Positions 1 to 7,913 are shown, numbered from the stretch's first letter. The stretch is 8,336 bases of DNA from Treponema sp. UBA937 (GCA_002293455.1 DBDH01000035.1:14303-22638); one strand, 5' to 3'. Notes: a model not told the origin generated them from the sequence alone. Numbers and translations: made by a program.

Positions 1-6
1 CAGAAC

Positions 7-55
7 CAACATACCTCGCCGATGCACAGCATCGAGCTCTGCGGCGAGGTTGTTG
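7..55. terminator. GC-rich hairpin after the last gene, possible terminator
   Basis: ACCTCGCCG (13-21) and CGGCGAGGT (42-50) make a 9-bp stem. With one bulged T, CAACA (7-11) and TGTTG (51-55) extend it to 14 bp. The loop holds a second small hairpin (GATGC-ACA-GCATC). It begins 26 bases after the binding-protein stop. No U-run follows on either strand, so a standard Rho-independent terminator is not shown. Both strands are also open reading frames here, so it could lie in the end of a neighbouring gene. Confidence 0.4.
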
Positions 56-80
56 ATTATTGAGGTAAGGCCCCTACTTT

Positions 81-1511
81 CTATTCGTAATGTGCATCTA
101 CTTGCCGTTGAGCTTCCGCGATTATTTTATCGAATCCGTTTATTTTCAGTTCTGATATAAGCAAAGGCACCACCACATCCGGGTCAGCGGCTCCGGTGCG
201 GATGTCATACTGATATTTCTCCCATACCGTACGGCAGTTCGTAAGTTCAATTTGAACAGGCTCTATGTCCATAACGAACCCGATCATCACCGAAGGAACA
301 GCGTCTTCGTTCAGTTGACGCACCTCATCCCAGTACCCTTCGGGCATATCATCGGGAACCGACATATTGAAGTAGGTTCCCAATTGGTAGTTGATGAGCG
401 ACCAATCGGTTACGTTCCGGTGAACAATGTCTTCGGTCACATAGGTAAAATGGGTTCCTTCAAGACCGTAGATAAGCATATCCCGGAATTTCCTGTCCAT
501 ATTAACAAGTTCAAGAAGGCGAAGCGCTTCGTTTTTATATCTTGAATTGGAACTGACGGCGTTCAAGGAACCCTGGATTGAATCGGTTGAATAAGACGGG
601 CCAAAGGCCTGTACCATATCGTACTGCTCAATACCCGCGCTAATCGCAAGGCTCGGCCCCACACCTGACCAGCCCTGAACCATAAAGAAGGTACGGTACT
701 TGGGAACATTTTCCGCGACATTGGCATCGGGATTGATGATGCCGTCTTTGAACCATAAGTGTAAATAACGCAGTTTTTCAAGAACATCTTCCTGTTCAAA
801 GAGATTAACTACCGTACGGGTTTCATCGTCAAGTTTTACACCGATGGGAGGAAGATTTGCGGCGAGGGAATCATAATCATCAACAATAAAGGTATTTTCG
901 CCCTTTGCCAGAATAAAAGGATAAAAACGCTGTCCCTCCCCTGCTTTTATTTTTCTGAACGCGGTATCAAGATCGGCAAAAGACGTTTTTGATATATCAA
1001 TATCGTATTTTTGCACATACGCATGATCCCAAACATAGTACATAGTCTTTGATGAATCCTTGTATGTGGGAACCGCATAAATCCGCTCATTAATCTTGGC
1101 ACCTGTCCAGAGCAGCTCCGGTATGTAGTTCCAGAGCAGAGGACTTTCCGCGGGAAGAGAATCGGTTATATCCGCAAAAGCACCGATATTGACAAGTTTA
1201 TTATACTGATCTTTATCGGTAAACATAATGTCAAAGTATTCGCCTGAATTAACAATCGTCTGAAAACGCTGGGCGGCATCCCCCCATCCGGCCTGTTTTA
1301 TTTCAAAACGCACTCCGATCTTTTCTTCGGTATAATCACTGATTTTTTTGATGCTTTCCGCATCGTTTACCGTAATACCGTTACCGATCTGCCACCAGAT
1401 GAGAGTGGGCACACCGGATGACACTTCCTGTTTTGCACAGCCGCTTATGAATAGTACACTTATTAATATAACAACATATATTGATATAACTGATTTTCTT
1501 TGTTTCCTCAT
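81..1511 (-). CDS. Extracellular solute-binding lipoprotein of CUT1 glycan importer (LplA-like, DUF3502 C-terminus)
   Basis: This 476-residue lipoprotein captures the substrate for the two permeases upstream. The signal ends at lipobox ISGC with Cys25, so it is probably anchored in the periplasm. The mature protein begins with a Ser/Gly linker and first strand VPTLIWWQIG, followed by an ABC-type family-1 binding fold: GVRFEIKQAGWGDAAQRF (66-83), EYFDIMFTD (91-99), ERIYAVPTY (142-150) and NEALRLLELVNMDRKFRDMLIYGLEG (327-352). Residues from about 403 to 474, including PSVMIGFVMDIEPVQIEL, the C-terminal Tyr/Asp-rich part and DKIIAEAQRQVDAHYE, look like DUF3502, a tail of LplA-like proteins that bind large glycans. 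Its own AGGAGGT ribosome site and 90-base gap suggest it is translated more strongly than the permeases, as binding proteins usually are. The ligand is probably an N-glycan, inferred from the endoglycosidase in the same operon. Confidence 0.88.
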   Translation of the reverse strand: MRKQRKSVISIYVVILISVLFISGCAKQEVSSGVPTLIWWQIGNGITVNDAESIKKISDYTEEKIGVRFEIKQAGWGDAAQRFQTIVNSGEYFDIMFTDKDQYNKLVNIGAFADITDSLPAESPLLWNYIPELLWTGAKINERIYAVPTYKDSSKTMYYVWDHAYVQKYDIDISKTSFADLDTAFRKIKAGEGQRFYPFILAKGENTFIVDDYDSLAANLPPIGVKLDDETRTVVNLFEQEDVLEKLRYLHLWFKDGIINPDANVAENVPKYRTFFMVQGWSGVGPSLAISAGIEQYDMVQAFGPSYSTDSIQGSLNAVSSNSRYKNEALRLLELVNMDRKFRDMLIYGLEGTHFTYVTEDIVHRNVTDWSLINYQLGTYFNMSVPDDMPEGYWDEVRQLNEDAVPSVMIGFVMDIEPVQIELTNCRTVWEKYQYDIRTGAADPDVVVPLLISELKINGFDKIIAEAQRQVDAHYE

Positions 1512-1516
1512 GAGAA

Positions 1517-1524
1517 ACCTCCTT
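1517..1524 (-). promoter_or_regulatory. Consensus ribosome binding site of the solute-binding protein
   Basis: AAGGAGGT ends five bases before the ATG at 1511 and is the strongest such site in the window. A CTCC just upstream (1532-1535 region) could pair with part of it. Confidence 0.7.
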
Positions 1525-1601
1525 TTTATGGAGACTTAGGGGGACCATTGTAAAAATTGCCTGCCCTACAGCCTCGGTTAATTTTGCTGAAACTCTGATA
1601 T

Positions 1602-2537
1602 CTATCCTTTAACCGCACCTACCGTGAGGCCTGAAATAAAATAGCGCTGGAAAAACGGATACGCGCAAGCAACAGGCAGAACAGTGATAACGACTATTGC
1701 CATACGGGCCGCTTCTCTGGGCATATTCGCCAGTAACTCAGCTTGGGTAATCCCCATACTCGCGGCGTTCTGGGCAAGAAAATTGATGTCCCCCAGAAGC
1801 CGGTTAAGATACGCCTGCAATGTAAACAGATTAGTGTTATCAATATAGAGCATTGATTGGAACCAGTCGTTCCAGTAAGCAAAGCTGAGGAAAAGCCCCA
1901 CCGTTGCCAGTACCGGCAGCGAAAGAGGCAGCACTATACTGAAAAAAATCCTCAATTGGCTTGCACCGTCAATGAGCGCCGATTCCACGACAGAATCCGG
2001 TATGGTGGTACGGAAAAAAGTCTTGCAGATGATAACACTGAAAGAAGAAATACAGAGGGGCAGGATAAGCGCCCAGACCGTATCCTTTAATCCCAGAAAC
2101 TGGGCCGTAATAAAATAGGAAGAAACCAACCCTCCGTTAAAAACCATAGGAATAAACACAAACCAGGTAAAAAACTTTTGCAGCCGGTATTCACGCCGGG
2201 AGAGGACATAACCCATAAGCGCATTGAGCAGCACTCCCATGCCCGTTCCTACGGCGGTAACAAATACGGACATTCCCATGGCGCGGAGAATAGTACCGCT
2301 CTCCTTAAGCAGAAAGCCGTAGCCGTCAAAAGAAATGATCCGGGGAATAAGACGGTAACCGTAGATGTTTATCGATTCTTCCGCGGAAAAAGAGATGGAG
2401 ACAACCAGCAGCATCGGAACAACACAAACGGCGGCAAGAATAATAAGAATACCATGAAACAGGATGTTCACCATCGGGCTTACCTGGGTAAAGCGGAGTA
2501 CGGAACTATACGGTTTCTTTTTTGAACGTTCAGGCAT
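1602..2537 (-). CDS. Sugar ABC transporter permease, LplC/YtcP (CUT1) type
   Basis: This 311-residue inner-membrane protein is the second permease of the transporter. Hydrophobic segments lie near 24-47, 84-110, 121-143, 153-173, 203-222 and 279-296. The EAA loop reads VESALIDGASQLRIFFSIVLP, with E185-S-A in place of EAA, Gly191 and L203-P. The C-terminus YPFFQRYFISGLTVGAVKG is the usual ending of LplC/YtcP proteins, and PMVFNGGLVSSYF (about 130-142) is also typical of the group. It follows the first permease by 11 bases with a GGAG site at 2544-2547, so the two subunits are almost certainly made together. The membrane heterodimer would take the oligosaccharide from the binding protein encoded next. 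Confidence 0.93.
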   Translation of the reverse strand: MPERSKKKPYSSVLRFTQVSPMVNILFHGILIILAAVCVVPMLLVVSISFSAEESINIYGYRLIPRIISFDGYGFLLKESGTILRAMGMSVFVTAVGTGMGVLLNALMGYVLSRREYRLQKFFTWFVFIPMVFNGGLVSSYFITAQFLGLKDTVWALILPLCISSFSVIICKTFFRTTIPDSVVESALIDGASQLRIFFSIVLPLSLPVLATVGLFLSFAYWNDWFQSMLYIDNTNLFTLQAYLNRLLGDINFLAQNAASMGITQAELLANMPREAARMAIVVITVLPVACAYPFFQRYFISGLTVGAVKG

Positions 2538-2548
2538 CTTTTACTCCG

Positions 2549-3469
2549 TTATATCATTGCTGATTCTTCGTCAACCTTGCGGACGATCCAGTTTGTCAGC
2601 AAGATGGTAACACAAGCCGCGGCAGCCTGCAAAAGAGCCGCGGCAGATGCCATTCCGGCAGTTGAAATTTTGAGCTGTTTATACACAAACACATCTATCG
2701 TATACACCGTAGTATAAAGAGAGTTTGAATCCCTTGGTATCTGAAAGAAAAGCCCAAAGTCTGAATAAAAAATGCGCCCCACGGACATGATAAACATAAG
2801 AACAATAACGGTTTTCATCATCGGCAGAGTTATGCGGGTTATCTGCTGCCATTTTGTCGCGCCGTCGATGACGGCAGCCTCATAGATGGTTTTATCCAGT
2901 GAGGTGATTGACGCAAGATAGACCACCATGCTGTAGCCGAGCCCCTTCCACTGGCTCATGAAAATGAGGAAAGGAGGCCAGAATTTTGTTTCCATATACC
3001 AGAGTTTGGCTTTCTGCCCGGCGCTTTCAAGAAGCGTGTTGACAATTCCCATGTCATAACAGAGGAAAGACCACACCAGAGCGGAGACAACGACCCACGA
3101 AAGAAAGTAAGGAAAGAAGAGGATGGTCTGATACATCTTTGCCATCTTTTTATTCCAAAGCTCACTGATAATGATAGCCAGCGTAACCGGAAGCACGAGG
3201 CCGCAAACGATTATCACACTGTTATATGCCAGGGTATTGCGGATGATCATCCAAATATCCCGGTTGGTAAAGAGGAATTTAAAATTCTGAAAACCGACCC
3301 ATTTACTGCTTATGATACTCTTGAGAAAGCCGCCGGAAATCCGGTAATCCTTGAACGCGATCAACGCCCCGAACATGGGGAAATAACAAAAAAGCATAAA
3401 CCAGAGCGTTGTAGGCAGCGCAAGCAATGAGAACTGGGTATCATCCTTTGACCACCGTCTTTTTTTCAT
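2549..3469 (-). CDS. Sugar ABC transporter permease, LplB/CUT1 type
   Basis: This 306-residue inner-membrane protein is one half of the permease pair of a CUT1-family oligosaccharide importer. About six hydrophobic segments are visible, near 14-34, 80-103, 116-136, 168-188, 218-235 and 272-295. The cytoplasmic EAA loop is clear: YEAAVIDGATKWQQITRITLP with E197-A-A, Gly203 and L215-P, which docks the ATPase. The N-terminus (ALPTTLWFMLFCYFPMFGALIAFKDY) and VGFQNFKFLF are typical of LplB-like permeases of complex-glycan transporters. Its AAGGAG site at 3477-3482 overlaps the TAA stop of the pseudoenzyme gene and the intergenic gap is 11 bases, so translation of the two is probably coupled. No ATP-binding subunit is encoded in the window, as is common for CUT1 systems that share an MsmX/UgpC-type ATPase. 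Confidence 0.93.
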   Translation of the reverse strand: MKKRRWSKDDTQFSLLALPTTLWFMLFCYFPMFGALIAFKDYRISGGFLKSIISSKWVGFQNFKFLFTNRDIWMIIRNTLAYNSVIIVCGLVLPVTLAIIISELWNKKMAKMYQTILFFPYFLSWVVVSALVWSFLCYDMGIVNTLLESAGQKAKLWYMETKFWPPFLIFMSQWKGLGYSMVVYLASITSLDKTIYEAAVIDGATKWQQITRITLPMMKTVIVLMFIMSVGRIFYSDFGLFFQIPRDSNSLYTTVYTIDVFVYKQLKISTAGMASAAALLQAAAACVTILLTNWIVRKVDEESAMI

Positions 3470-3476
3470 ACGCTTG

Positions 3477-3482
3477 CTCCTT
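3477..3482 (-). promoter_or_regulatory. Ribosome site overlapping an upstream stop codon
   Basis: AAGGAG of the first permease gene shares two bases with the TAA stop (3481-3483) of the pseudoenzyme gene. This arrangement favours translational coupling between the glycan-binding protein and the permease. Confidence 0.6.
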
Positions 3483-4857
3483 ACCAGGTTACGCGGTAAT
3501 CAACCGAATCAGAACTGCTGACATTCCGTCCAAAAATGATATTTGAAAAAAAGGACATATACGCACTCTGATTTGGCGAATCTGAAATTGGTTCCAGATT
3601 GGTAAAATAAAGGGCTCCGTATCGTTGTTTTATTTTATCAGCATATCCGGGATCTCCGGGTTCTATGGGTCTTAGGGGACTATTGGGATCGGCCGGATTT
3701 TCGCGTACTTGAGGGTACGCGGGATCTGAGCGGTCATAATACAAAAACTCGCCTGCCAATAATTCAACATCATCTTGGCTGAGTTGATTCCGCAAATCTA
3801 TGGCAAAAGGAGCGTATCTATTGTCCAATGTGCCTGTGTTTCCTTCATCAACAAGAGAGGGTTCCATCCAAAAAGAGGGATGCGGTTTTGAAATATCGTA
3901 AGGCATATCATTGATAACATAATGCAGATTTGTATATGTTTTCGGAAACTCTCCAGTATAAGCGTCAACTATGTAGATATCACGAATCTGGGAGAGAAGA
4001 TAATTCCCGTGATTTACAGCGTGCGTCATAGGACTCCGTACTTTCACGTCTCTGAAATCTTCTTTACCATTTTTGTATGAAGTTACGTATTCATCTTTTA
4101 ATGTTTCATTAGTCCGCTGGATAAGGTATGAAAGATTGTTTCCTCCTTCATGCCAAAGAATGTCTTCAATTTCCGCGTCAGTGAGCGGCAAGGGATTGCC
4201 GTTTTTATCCACAAAAAGATATTCATAGAGAAGCTCAGCGGTATTGGTTTTTTTGAGGTTTCTCGTATAGGGAGGATAAGCTGTCCTGCCGCCGCCTATG
4301 TCGTTAAAATCAAACCCATTAATTCCATAGTGTTCCGCCAGATATCTCAGCAGCGGAACAAATGCGTCAATCCCGGCCATGTCCATGTTTGCAAGGCCTA
4401 TGCCAATACCTTCTTCGCCCGCGTCATAATTGCCGCTGCGTACTTCAACAAGCACTTTTATGCCCTTTTCCTGAAGCGGTTTAATATAGCGTAGACTATT
4501 ATCAAGAATATATTTTAGCGAAGGCGTCATCTCCAGGTTTATCAACCCATTGGAATGTCTTACGAGATATGAATATCCGAGAATCACACAATTAAAAAAA
4601 GTTGTATCAGGCTCCTGCCCGTTTCCCTCCAAAATATAATTCCTTGCGTTCAAAGGATTTTCCAGCGCTGTATTTACATACAAAACAGCCTCTACGGGCC
4701 TGCCGTTCGTAAGCATATTCTTTCCGGGAATACCCGGATTAAACGTAAAAGGATCTCCCCTGCTGACGAGCATCTGCTGACAAGCGCTCACGCAGCAGAA
4801 CAGTAATACCAGCATCAAAACGATTAGCGTAAACCGAATTCGATTATTCTTTATCAT
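3481..4857 (-). CDS. Catalytically degenerate GH18-like lipoprotein, probable glycan-binding paralogue
   Basis: This 458-residue protein is a paralogue of the active endoglycosidase upstream. It has a lipoprotein signal with VSAC and Cys26. It shares the same landmarks: VEAVLYVNT..NPLNARNYILEG (55-78), FFNCVILGYS (87-96), YILDN..YIKPLQEKGIKVLVEV (116-139) and YAPFAIDL (348-355). The catalytic motif is N180-G-F-D-F-N185-D-I187 instead of DGxDxDxE: Glu is replaced by Ile and two Asp by Asn, while Asp183 is kept. The frame is intact around it, so this is not a frameshift. Hydrolysis by the GH18 mechanism should be lost. Inactive GH18 folds acting as lectins or inhibitors are well known (narbonin, XIP-I, chitinase-like lectins), so a surface or periplasmic glycan-binding role is likely. 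A Pro/Asp-rich loop lies at 374-404. The gene starts 22 bases after the barrel gene with a GGGGAA site, and its TAA stop overlaps the next gene's ribosome site. Confidence 0.78.
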   Translation of the reverse strand: MIKNNRIRFTLIVLMLVLLFCCVSACQQMLVSRGDPFTFNPGIPGKNMLTNGRPVEAVLYVNTALENPLNARNYILEGNGQEPDTTFFNCVILGYSYLVRHSNGLINLEMTPSLKYILDNSLRYIKPLQEKGIKVLVEVRSGNYDAGEEGIGIGLANMDMAGIDAFVPLLRYLAEHYGINGFDFNDIGGGRTAYPPYTRNLKKTNTAELLYEYLFVDKNGNPLPLTDAEIEDILWHEGGNNLSYLIQRTNETLKDEYVTSYKNGKEDFRDVKVRSPMTHAVNHGNYLLSQIRDIYIVDAYTGEFPKTYTNLHYVINDMPYDISKPHPSFWMEPSLVDEGNTGTLDNRYAPFAIDLRNQLSQDDVELLAGEFLYYDRSDPAYPQVRENPADPNSPLRPIEPGDPGYADKIKQRYGALYFTNLEPISDSPNQSAYMSFFSNIIFGRNVSSSDSVDYRVTW

Positions 4858-4879
4858 TTTATGTTCCCCATACCAACGC

Positions 4880-6397
4880 CTAGCGTAATTTGATAGTTAC
4901 TCCAACAGGAATTTGTATCGTATGCAGCGTATCTATGGTTGCCTGTGCCGGAATACCTTCCTTAAATTCACCCACACGCTCCGCAAGGCTTTTTGACACA
5001 GAACGAAGTGTCATATTATACGTAAGCCCCGCATACGCTTCAACATTTTCCCCGATGGAGAAAATCGACTTGAGTTCTAACGCAAAATAATCATTAATCA
5101 TACTGTATTCTGGAGCGGTATCGATTCTGATAAGGTTACGAACATATACGCTCCCTTGAAGAAGATGCGTAAAACGATATGACGCACCTATGCCATTCCA
5201 TATAAAAAGATGCATTACATCAGAAACATCCGATTCAGCACTCGTTTCCGCGTCAAGGCCATAATCTTTCATCAAAGCAGAATTGGGACGGTAGAGATAG
5301 AATATTTTTCGGTTTCTGTCAAACCAAAAGCTAACGTTATGATCGGTTTTTATCGTCAATGTATCGTTTTGATAACGGGCGTTCAGATTGATGCCATTTT
5401 TAAACACTGTCGGCGCCGCGGTTTTGCTGTTCAATGGACCAAACTCCGCCAAATTCTGGGTAAAAATTCCGGCATATCCCAGAGTAATTCCAAGCGTATC
5501 GTTTCTAAAAGGATAAATGCCCGCATACACACCAAACAAGTGATGCATTACATGAGCATAGGGATTTTCGGGATATTTACCGAAAAAAATGTCGTAAATA
5601 TACAACGTTTCTTTTTTGACAGACTGAAAAAAATAAGCGGCATTTATTTTCGCAAATCCGTCCGCGATCTCACTGCCGACATTTACCCCGTACTGGAGCT
5701 TATGTCCATATAAAGGCGTAACATTCCCGCCGTCAGTTTTCTCTGAGGAGTTCATGAAGCTTCCCATATTTTTCACTATATCCTCAAAGTTTCCCCCGCC
5801 GGCAAGCGCTATTTTTACCGGCTGAAAGTCAAATTCAACGAGCAAGCCCTTATCCTGAGTAATATTATCAGGGTTCTTGTTACTGTCTATCGTTTTATCA
5901 TCTTCATCGTGGACGCCGCTATTGTTGCTGCGGAGATGGTCATCGTAAACCCGTAAGCCCGCGTCAGCGCCCTGAGCGTCAGCATAGCTGTACCCAATGT
6001 CGTCTCCCGCGCTTATTTTTATTTTACCGTCAAGAAAACTGACCCAGGCTTTTATCCCGCCGAGTCCATTTTTATTAAGAGTGAGCTTTCCTCCATACCA
6101 GGAACCATTGTATCCAAAGACAGCATTGGTATCATCTAAAATATTAAGACCGCCAAAGGGATAGTTATCGATAAGAAAATAATCCGCCCGTCTGTTACGG
6201 CTTTTTGCGTCCGTGAAGGCCGCGGAACTTAGCCGGAATAAATCAATGTCAATATCAACCTGAGCGGAAAAACCGCGCTCATCATCAACAATTGTCTCGG
6301 TTTCAGTATCGGCATTATCAACAGAACCGAAGGATTGCGCAAAAACAGTCAATACGCATAGTACAAACAAGCAAAAAACAAAAAAAAATCTCCTCAT
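4880..6397 (-). CDS. Putative outer-membrane beta-barrel protein (spirochaete porin-like)
   Basis: This 505-residue protein is probably an outer-membrane channel. It begins with a classical signal peptide (MRRFFFVFCLFVLCVLTVFA, cleavage likely after Ala20) without a lipobox Cys. The mature part opens with an acidic linker (about 28-40, rich in D, E and T) and then runs in alternating amphipathic strands rich in Gly, Tyr and Asn, such as GSWYGGKLTL, GGIKAWVSF, GKIKISAG and AYAGLTYNM. It ends in IQIPVGVTIKLR, a strand-like C-terminus. The GGIKAWVSF..KISAGDDIGYSYAD stretch resembles treponemal putative porins that I recall, but I cannot name a family. There is no TonB box, plug or SusC-like length. 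The ATG at 6397 is chosen over a GTG at 6475 because the signal peptide and AAAGGGAG site fit it. Between two GH18-type lipoproteins and upstream of a sugar ABC transporter, it probably passes released oligosaccharides. The function is inferred from position. Confidence 0.7.
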   Translation of the reverse strand: MRRFFFVFCLFVLCVLTVFAQSFGSVDNADTETETIVDDERGFSAQVDIDIDLFRLSSAAFTDAKSRNRRADYFLIDNYPFGGLNILDDTNAVFGYNGSWYGGKLTLNKNGLGGIKAWVSFLDGKIKISAGDDIGYSYADAQGADAGLRVYDDHLRSNNSGVHDEDDKTIDSNKNPDNITQDKGLLVEFDFQPVKIALAGGGNFEDIVKNMGSFMNSSEKTDGGNVTPLYGHKLQYGVNVGSEIADGFAKINAAYFFQSVKKETLYIYDIFFGKYPENPYAHVMHHLFGVYAGIYPFRNDTLGITLGYAGIFTQNLAEFGPLNSKTAAPTVFKNGINLNARYQNDTLTIKTDHNVSFWFDRNRKIFYLYRPNSALMKDYGLDAETSAESDVSDVMHLFIWNGIGASYRFTHLLQGSVYVRNLIRIDTAPEYSMINDYFALELKSIFSIGENVEAYAGLTYNMTLRSVSKSLAERVGEFKEGIPAQATIDTLHTIQIPVGVTIKLR

Positions 6398-6403
6398 ACC
6401 GCT

Positions 6404-6411
6404 CTCCCTTT
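6404..6411 (-). promoter_or_regulatory. Ribosome binding site deciding the barrel gene start
   Basis: AAAGGGAG ends six bases before the ATG at 6397. This start places the signal peptide at the N-terminus, whereas the GTG at 6475 would put 26 polar residues ahead of it. Confidence 0.75.
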
Positions 6412-6483
6412 CACAACAAACGCGGTTACCATTGCAAGACCGAAGCTCCGCAAATGCCTCTCTATGATCAAACACTTAAAGCA

Positions 6484-6516
6484 AGGAAGCAGGAAAGAAA
6501 ACCAATCCTGCCTCCT
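6484..6516. terminator. Intercistronic hairpin, possible partial terminator
   Basis: In the 151-base gap between the endoglycosidase and barrel genes, the transcript can fold an 11-bp stem (GGAGGCAGGA with UCCUGCUUCC, one G-U pair, closed by an outer A-U) around an 11-base loop. It is followed on the minus strand by TTGCTTTAAG, which is only weakly U-rich. It could reduce read-through into the five downstream genes or protect the 3' end of the endoglycosidase message. Confidence 0.45.
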
Positions 6517-6548
6517 GTACTACAAACTCTTATACATCAAAACACAAG

Positions 6549-7913
6549 CTAACCATCCAAACCCGCCCAAGGAGTATTGGTATGATTGCCAGCAGGACCA
6601 TCAAGTATGATGTCTTGCCCAAAGAGACTCGTTGACAGTTCAGAAAGATAGTCTTTTACGGAACTGTTATTATTATCAGAAAAAGTTTCCGAAGAGCGCT
6701 TTAACCGATACACATAAAGCACGCCATAAGAATTACCCATCTCAACGGCCTCTTTGTATCCTTCTACCTGCTGCCACAAAGGTCCGATATAAGAAGGGCC
6801 ATCCTCATCCAAGGGCGGCATAGGTTTGTTGCCCTGGTTATAAGCATTCCCGCCAAGATCTATGGCCATAGGCGAATATTTTTTCCTGGAAATACCATTC
6901 GCACTGTCAGCATACCAATCGGAATACCAAGGCTGGAGTGCATAATCAACAAGATTACTAAGCTCAGAAGCTGTTGCTTCGCCATTTGTGTCACCATTCT
7001 GTGTTATATACCTGCCAGTATTATATTCATACAAACCAATGACCCTTTCATTCCCTAAAGCCTGCCGAACAGCCTTGATTGTTTTAAAATAAGTCTCTCC
7101 CAATTCAGCCCACATTCTATTCACGTCTTGCTGGCTAGGAGCGGTCAAAATTCCGTTTCCAGGTTCAACACCCTTGGCAGGATCACGGTATACTCTAACT
7201 GAGATTGGCCAACCATATGAACTAACCGGATAAACCCAAATACTATTCGGAGAAGGAGTATTACCATCCCAATTTTGCGGGTCGCCATCAATGATTTCAC
7301 CCCAATCTTCCTTGCCTGCCCACTCATCATCAAAGTCAACACCATCAAGCTCGTATTTCTCGACAACAGCTTTCAAATCCGCGACAAAGGCTGCGCGGTC
7401 CGCATCGTTCATGGTACTAAAAGAAATTCCGTCATGATCACCCAGCAAACCAAGAAAGACCGCAATCCCCGCATCCTGCAAAGGCTCAATGAACTGCGCT
7501 TTATTATCAAGAATATACTGCAGCTTATTATTCAAGTGCACATGAGGTCCGCTTTTTGTACAAACCGTCGAAGATTCGGCAGCGCAGTTTCTGTTTCTGA
7601 TGTTAGCGGCAAAAAGGATAACACCATCAAAGAAATATTCATTATCATCAGACGGATCCTCAGGTGTACCGCCGTCAAGTCTATACCCCAGGGCATTAAG
7701 AGGATTGTCATCATTTGTCTCGACGTAAAGAACCGTTTTCACTACCCTCTCAGTACCTGCAATTGTCTTAGTACTGGTCCACGGAGTAATCTCACGAGGA
7801 GTACGACCGCCGCCGCGCTTTGATGTATTCGGATTTTGACATCCAAGAACAAACACGGCAACAAGAAGCATACCAACAAGAAATATCCCTTTCACAAACA
7901 ACTTCTTTTGCAT
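6549..7913 (-). CDS. Endo H-type endo-beta-N-acetylglucosaminidase, GH18 lipoprotein
   Basis: This 454-residue protein probably cleaves the chitobiose core of N-linked glycans (EC 3.2.1.96), leaving one GlcNAc on the protein. Residues 1-25 form a lipoprotein signal with lipobox VLGC and Cys25. The GH18 barrel follows: a first strand VKTVLYVET with NPLNA (about 59-74), FFDGVILFAANI (94-105), YILDN..FIEPLQDAGIAVFLGL (133-156), and the catalytic motif D190-G-V-D-F-D195-D-E197, whose Glu197 is the expected acid and Asp195 the assistant. IGLYEY, YALQPWYSDW and YSPMAIDLGG match the later Endo H strands in order. A stretch of about 60 residues after the motif is extra compared with Endo H. The start at 7913 is chosen over an in-frame ATG at 7931 because AGGGGGTG lies just before it and the signal peptide then has a normal length. 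First gene of the operon. The fold and chemistry are secure; the exact glycan (high-mannose, hybrid or other) is inferred. A chitinase is less likely given the Endo H-like strand order. Confidence 0.88.
   Translation of the reverse strand: MQKKLFVKGIFLVGMLLVAVFVLGCQNPNTSKRGGGRTPREITPWTSTKTIAGTERVVKTVLYVETNDDNPLNALGYRLDGGTPEDPSDDNEYFFDGVILFAANIRNRNCAAESSTVCTKSGPHVHLNNKLQYILDNKAQFIEPLQDAGIAVFLGLLGDHDGISFSTMNDADRAAFVADLKAVVEKYELDGVDFDDEWAGKEDWGEIIDGDPQNWDGNTPSPNSIWVYPVSSYGWPISVRVYRDPAKGVEPGNGILTAPSQQDVNRMWAELGETYFKTIKAVRQALGNERVIGLYEYNTGRYITQNGDTNGEATASELSNLVDYALQPWYSDWYADSANGISRKKYSPMAIDLGGNAYNQGNKPMPPLDEDGPSYIGPLWQQVEGYKEAVEMGNSYGVLYVYRLKRSSETFSDNNNSSVKDYLSELSTSLFGQDIILDGPAGNHTNTPWAGLDG

Noticed and set aside
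1..63. End of a convergent plus-strand gene, open from the window edge to TGA at 61-63
   Set aside because: Only 20 codons are visible, the same bases form a hairpin, and the opposite strand is equally open; there is no basis to call a gene.
1547..1552. Internal promoter for the binding-protein gene (TACAAT on the minus strand)
   Set aside because: No acceptable -35 hexamer lies 16-18 bases upstream.
5210..5713. Plus-strand open frame of 167 codons
   Set aside because: It is antisense to the barrel gene, with basic low-complexity content and no recognisable family.
6398..6475. Start of the barrel protein at the GTG at 6475
   Set aside because: It would place 26 polar residues before the signal peptide, and the AAAGGGAG site fits the ATG at 6397.
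7275..7823. Plus-strand open frame of 182 codons
   Set aside because: It lies wholly opposite the endoglycosidase gene, has no recognisable domain, and is explained by codon bias of the real gene.
6549..7913. Chitinase
   Set aside because: The order and wording of the strands (NPLNA, FFDGVILFAANI, DGVDFDDE, QPWYSDW, SPMAIDLGG) follow Endo H, and no chitin-binding domain is present.
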